DNA of 35,039 nucleotides from NCBI GenBank assembly GCA_022450865.1, contig JAKUOQ010000009.1, positions 1 through 35,039 of the forward strand, read 5' to 3'. A program made the translations under genes and the position numbers. This stretch comes from Nitrospinales bacterium (GTDB taxonomy: Bacteria > Nitrospinota > Nitrospinia > Nitrospinales > VA-1). Positions 33,470 through 35,039 of this stretch are shown piece after piece. The stretch's first letter is position 1. Every line of letters begins with the position of its first letter. Under the pieces are notes generated by a model that did not search any database, was not told the DNA's origin, and saw nothing but the letters and a program-made list of their open reading frames with translations.

Positions 33470-34477
33470 ATGAAATTTGGTGACCCCTCCCTTTTCCATT
33501 TATTTTGGGCTTTGATTCCCTTCCTTTTTTTTCTTATTTGGGGAAACCGAAAGAAATATAACCTCCTTGTCCAATTTTGTGGTGAGAACTTATTTCCAAA
33601 ATTAGTAGGCTCAAGTTTTAAAGATCAACTAAAACTTAGAACAATATTCCTTGTCTCTACATTCGTATTTCTTCTACTTGCCCTTACCCGTCCTCAATGG
33701 GGCTATCAATGGGAAGATATAAATCAAGAAGGGGTTGATATAATTGTTGCGCTGGATGTATCACGCAGCATGCTTGCCGAAGATATAAAACCGAATCGTC
33801 TTGAAAGAGCAAAACGCAAAATCTCTGATTTATTGGATATGCTGAGAGGTGATCGTGTCGGCCTTGTCGCATTCGCGGGAACTTCTTTTGTCCAATGTCC
33901 ACTCACACTCGATTATTCTGCTGCGCGCATTTTTCTCAATGCAATTGACACCGACCTCATCCCTGTTCAGGGAACAGCCTTAGGTGATGCTTTGAGAAAG
34001 TCGGTTAAAGCCTTTCGCACAGAGGATAATAAATCTAAAGCAATTATTCTTATAACAGATGGTGAAGATCAAACCGGACAAGCGTTGCAGGCTGCCAAAG
34101 AGGCCCGTGAGGTCGGTGTTAAAGTTTTTACCATTGGAATCGGAAAAGAAATTGGAGCCCCCTTGCCAAATCCAGATAAGAATGGGGGCTTTCTAAAAAA
34201 CGAAGAAGGTGAGGTTATTCTTACAAAACTGGACGAGACCACTCTGCAAAAAATTTCGCTGGAAACAGGTGGAAGCTATGTCAGGTCCGTAACCGGTGAT
34301 ATTGATCTGAAAACCATTTACCTCGACCAAATCAATCAGAACCTCGAAAAGAAAAAGTTTAAATCAGAACGAAGAAAAATATGGCAGGAACGATTCCAAT
34401 GGTTCATTTTTCCTGCATTGCTATTCTTGCTCTATGAAGCTAATTTAGCAGAAAGAAAACGGGAAACGAATTCTTGA
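33470..34477 (+). CDS. VWA-domain membrane protein, BatA/BatB type (second)
   Basis: A 335-residue paralogue of the preceding gene with the same layout: N-terminal helix LFWALIPFLFFLIW, second helix IFLVSTFVFLLLALTRPQ, VWA domain, and C-terminal helix WFIFPALLFLLYEA. The MIDAS is DVSRS (Asp96, Ser98, Ser100), with CPLTLDYSAA and LITDGEDQTGQ. It has an insertion GAPLPNPDKNGGFLKNEEG, typical of BatB-like proteins, before the last strand. It is the last gene of the operon; the BI-1 gene lies 149 nt downstream behind its own promoter. Confidence 0.93.
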   Translation: MKFGDPSLFHLFWALIPFLFFLIWGNRKKYNLLVQFCGENLFPKLVGSSFKDQLKLRTIFLVSTFVFLLLALTRPQWGYQWEDINQEGVDIIVALDVSRSMLAEDIKPNRLERAKRKISDLLDMLRGDRVGLVAFAGTSFVQCPLTLDYSAARIFLNAIDTDLIPVQGTALGDALRKSVKAFRTEDNKSKAIILITDGEDQTGQALQAAKEAREVGVKVFTIGIGKEIGAPLPNPDKNGGFLKNEEGEVILTKLDETTLQKISLETGGSYVRSVTGDIDLKTIYLDQINQNLEKKKFKSERRKIWQERFQWFIFPALLFLLYEANLAERKRETNS

Positions 34478-34538
34478 AAATGTTCCCCATTTAACCCGTG
34501 GATTTTGTTAAAATATTTACAGTAAGTAAAGTCAAAAC

Positions 34539-34569
34539 TTGACAAAATTGATTGGAAACTCCATCTAAT
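34539..34569 (+). promoter_or_regulatory. Predicted sigma70 promoter of the BI-1 family gene
   Basis: A perfect TTGACA (34539-34544) is followed after 19 nt by TCTAAT (34564-34569), 5 of 6 to consensus; the spacer is slightly long. The -35 is half of GTCAA-AAC-TTGAC (34531-34543). The leader holds a small AAAAAG-TTCG-CTTTTT hairpin (34582-34597), too AT-rich to be a firm terminator. Confidence 0.45.
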
Positions 34570-34626
34570 CATCAGGGCTTGAAAAAGTTCGCTTTTTTGA
34601 CGAATTAACGTATTGAAAGGAAATTT

Positions 34627-35039
34627 ATGATGCAAAACTCTCCTCGAACCATGAGCATCGATGCCGTAGCAGCAGAGCAACAAAGGTTTATGGTGCGTGT
34701 CTATAACTGGATGGCAGCCGGACTCGGAATCACCGGTTTTATGGCTTATTATGTCGCCAATAACCCAACCCTTTTCAATATTGTAATGGGAAACCCAATT
34801 ATCCCTATCGTTCTGATAATTGCCCAAATTGGACTTGTATTCTGGCTAGCATCGCGGGTCATGCAAATGAGCGTTAGTCAGGCAACCGGCATATTCTTTC
34901 TTTATGCAGGTTTGACAGGAATAACTTTTTCTACCCTATTCGTGGTTTACACCGCCGCATCCATAACATCAACGTTTTTAGTAACAGCAGGCACCTTTGG
35001 GGCAATGAGTCTTTACGGCTATACTACCAAAAAGGATCT
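34627..35039 (+). CDS. Bax inhibitor-1 (YccA/YbhL) family membrane protein, 5' part
   Basis: The first 137 residues of a BI-1/YccA-type polytopic inner-membrane protein. Signatures are FMVRVYNWMAAGLGITGFMAYYV and, further on, FLYAGLTGITFSTLFVVYTAASI, with FGAMSLYGYTTKKDL just before the window end. About four transmembrane segments are visible. In E. coli YccA interacts with the FtsH protease; other members affect calcium leak and stress. ATG 34627 is followed by a second ATG, and AAAGGAAA lies just upstream. The rest lies beyond the window, so the truncation is only an edge effect. Confidence 0.92.
   Translation, partial: MMQNSPRTMSIDAVAAEQQRFMVRVYNWMAAGLGITGFMAYYVANNPTLFNIVMGNPIIPIVLIIAQIGLVFWLASRVMQMSVSQATGIFFLYAGLTGITFSTLFVVYTAASITSTFLVTAGTFGAMSLYGYTTKKD

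Noticed and set aside
1-35039. CRISPR arrays, transposases, phage genes, rRNA and tRNA genes
   Set aside because: Looked for in all gaps; no regularly spaced repeats, no integrase or transposase motifs, and no cloverleaf with a TTCGA-type T-arm were found.

Overview
The window is a compact, AT-rich stretch of bacterial chromosome that looks like ordinary core genome. It has no phage, transposase, CRISPR array, rRNA or recognisable tRNA. A TolC-like exported protein, several signal peptides and a Bat-type membrane operon suggest a Gram-negative (diderm) bacterium. The gene mix is TrmFO, a stand-alone PCP-reductase-domain protein, several Mrp/NBP35 ATPases, RNI-type leucine-rich-repeat proteins and a complete trp operon. 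It fits a deltaproteobacterium-like lineage such as Nitrospinota, but that placement is a low-confidence inference from gene content.

Layout. 1-2676 (minus): the 5' part of truA, preceded by a HelD-like UvrD-superfamily helicase. 2910-4242 (plus): a divergent Mrp/NBP35-type P-loop ATPase followed by a zinc-ribbon/PCP-reductase-domain protein. 4350-5939 (minus, convergent): a canonical MIP18-Mrp ATPase followed by a DUF971 protein and a strong intrinsic terminator. 6394-10531 (plus): a two-gene type IIA topoisomerase operon, A subunit then B subunit, most like ParC/ParE, behind a 450-nt intergenic region with nested palindromes. 10608-14207 (minus): topA then trmFO. 14492-15283 (minus): a short TolC-like exported protein. 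15284-15747: AT-rich non-coding DNA with a 16-bp perfect inverted repeat enclosing a structured 64-nt core. 15748-17913 (minus): proA then an M50 site-2 protease.

18010-25947 (minus): a complete trpE-G-D-C-F-B-A operon, mostly joined by overlapping stop/start codons, with a family 2 glycosyltransferase and a secreted LRR protein attached downstream of trpA. Upstream of trpE is a consensus -35 promoter followed by an intrinsic terminator before the start codon. This is the geometry of transcription attenuation, but no Trp-rich leader peptide is visible.

26154-28834 (minus): an LRR protein, a terminator, then two tandem paralogous proteins, each made of seven ~39-residue repeats (predicted seven-bladed beta-propellers) without signal peptides. 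29113-34477 (plus): a tightly packed MoxR / DUF58 / small TPR-like membrane protein / BatD-DUF4381-like / VWA / VWA operon, then its own promoter and the 5' part of a Bax-inhibitor-1 (YccA) family gene cut by the window end.

The most interesting leads are the twin propeller pair with its LRR neighbour, the Mrp + PCP-reductase-domain pair, the structured inverted repeat at 15387-15482, the putative trp attenuator and the variant Bat operon. Nothing here is a clear-cut new defence or mobile system.
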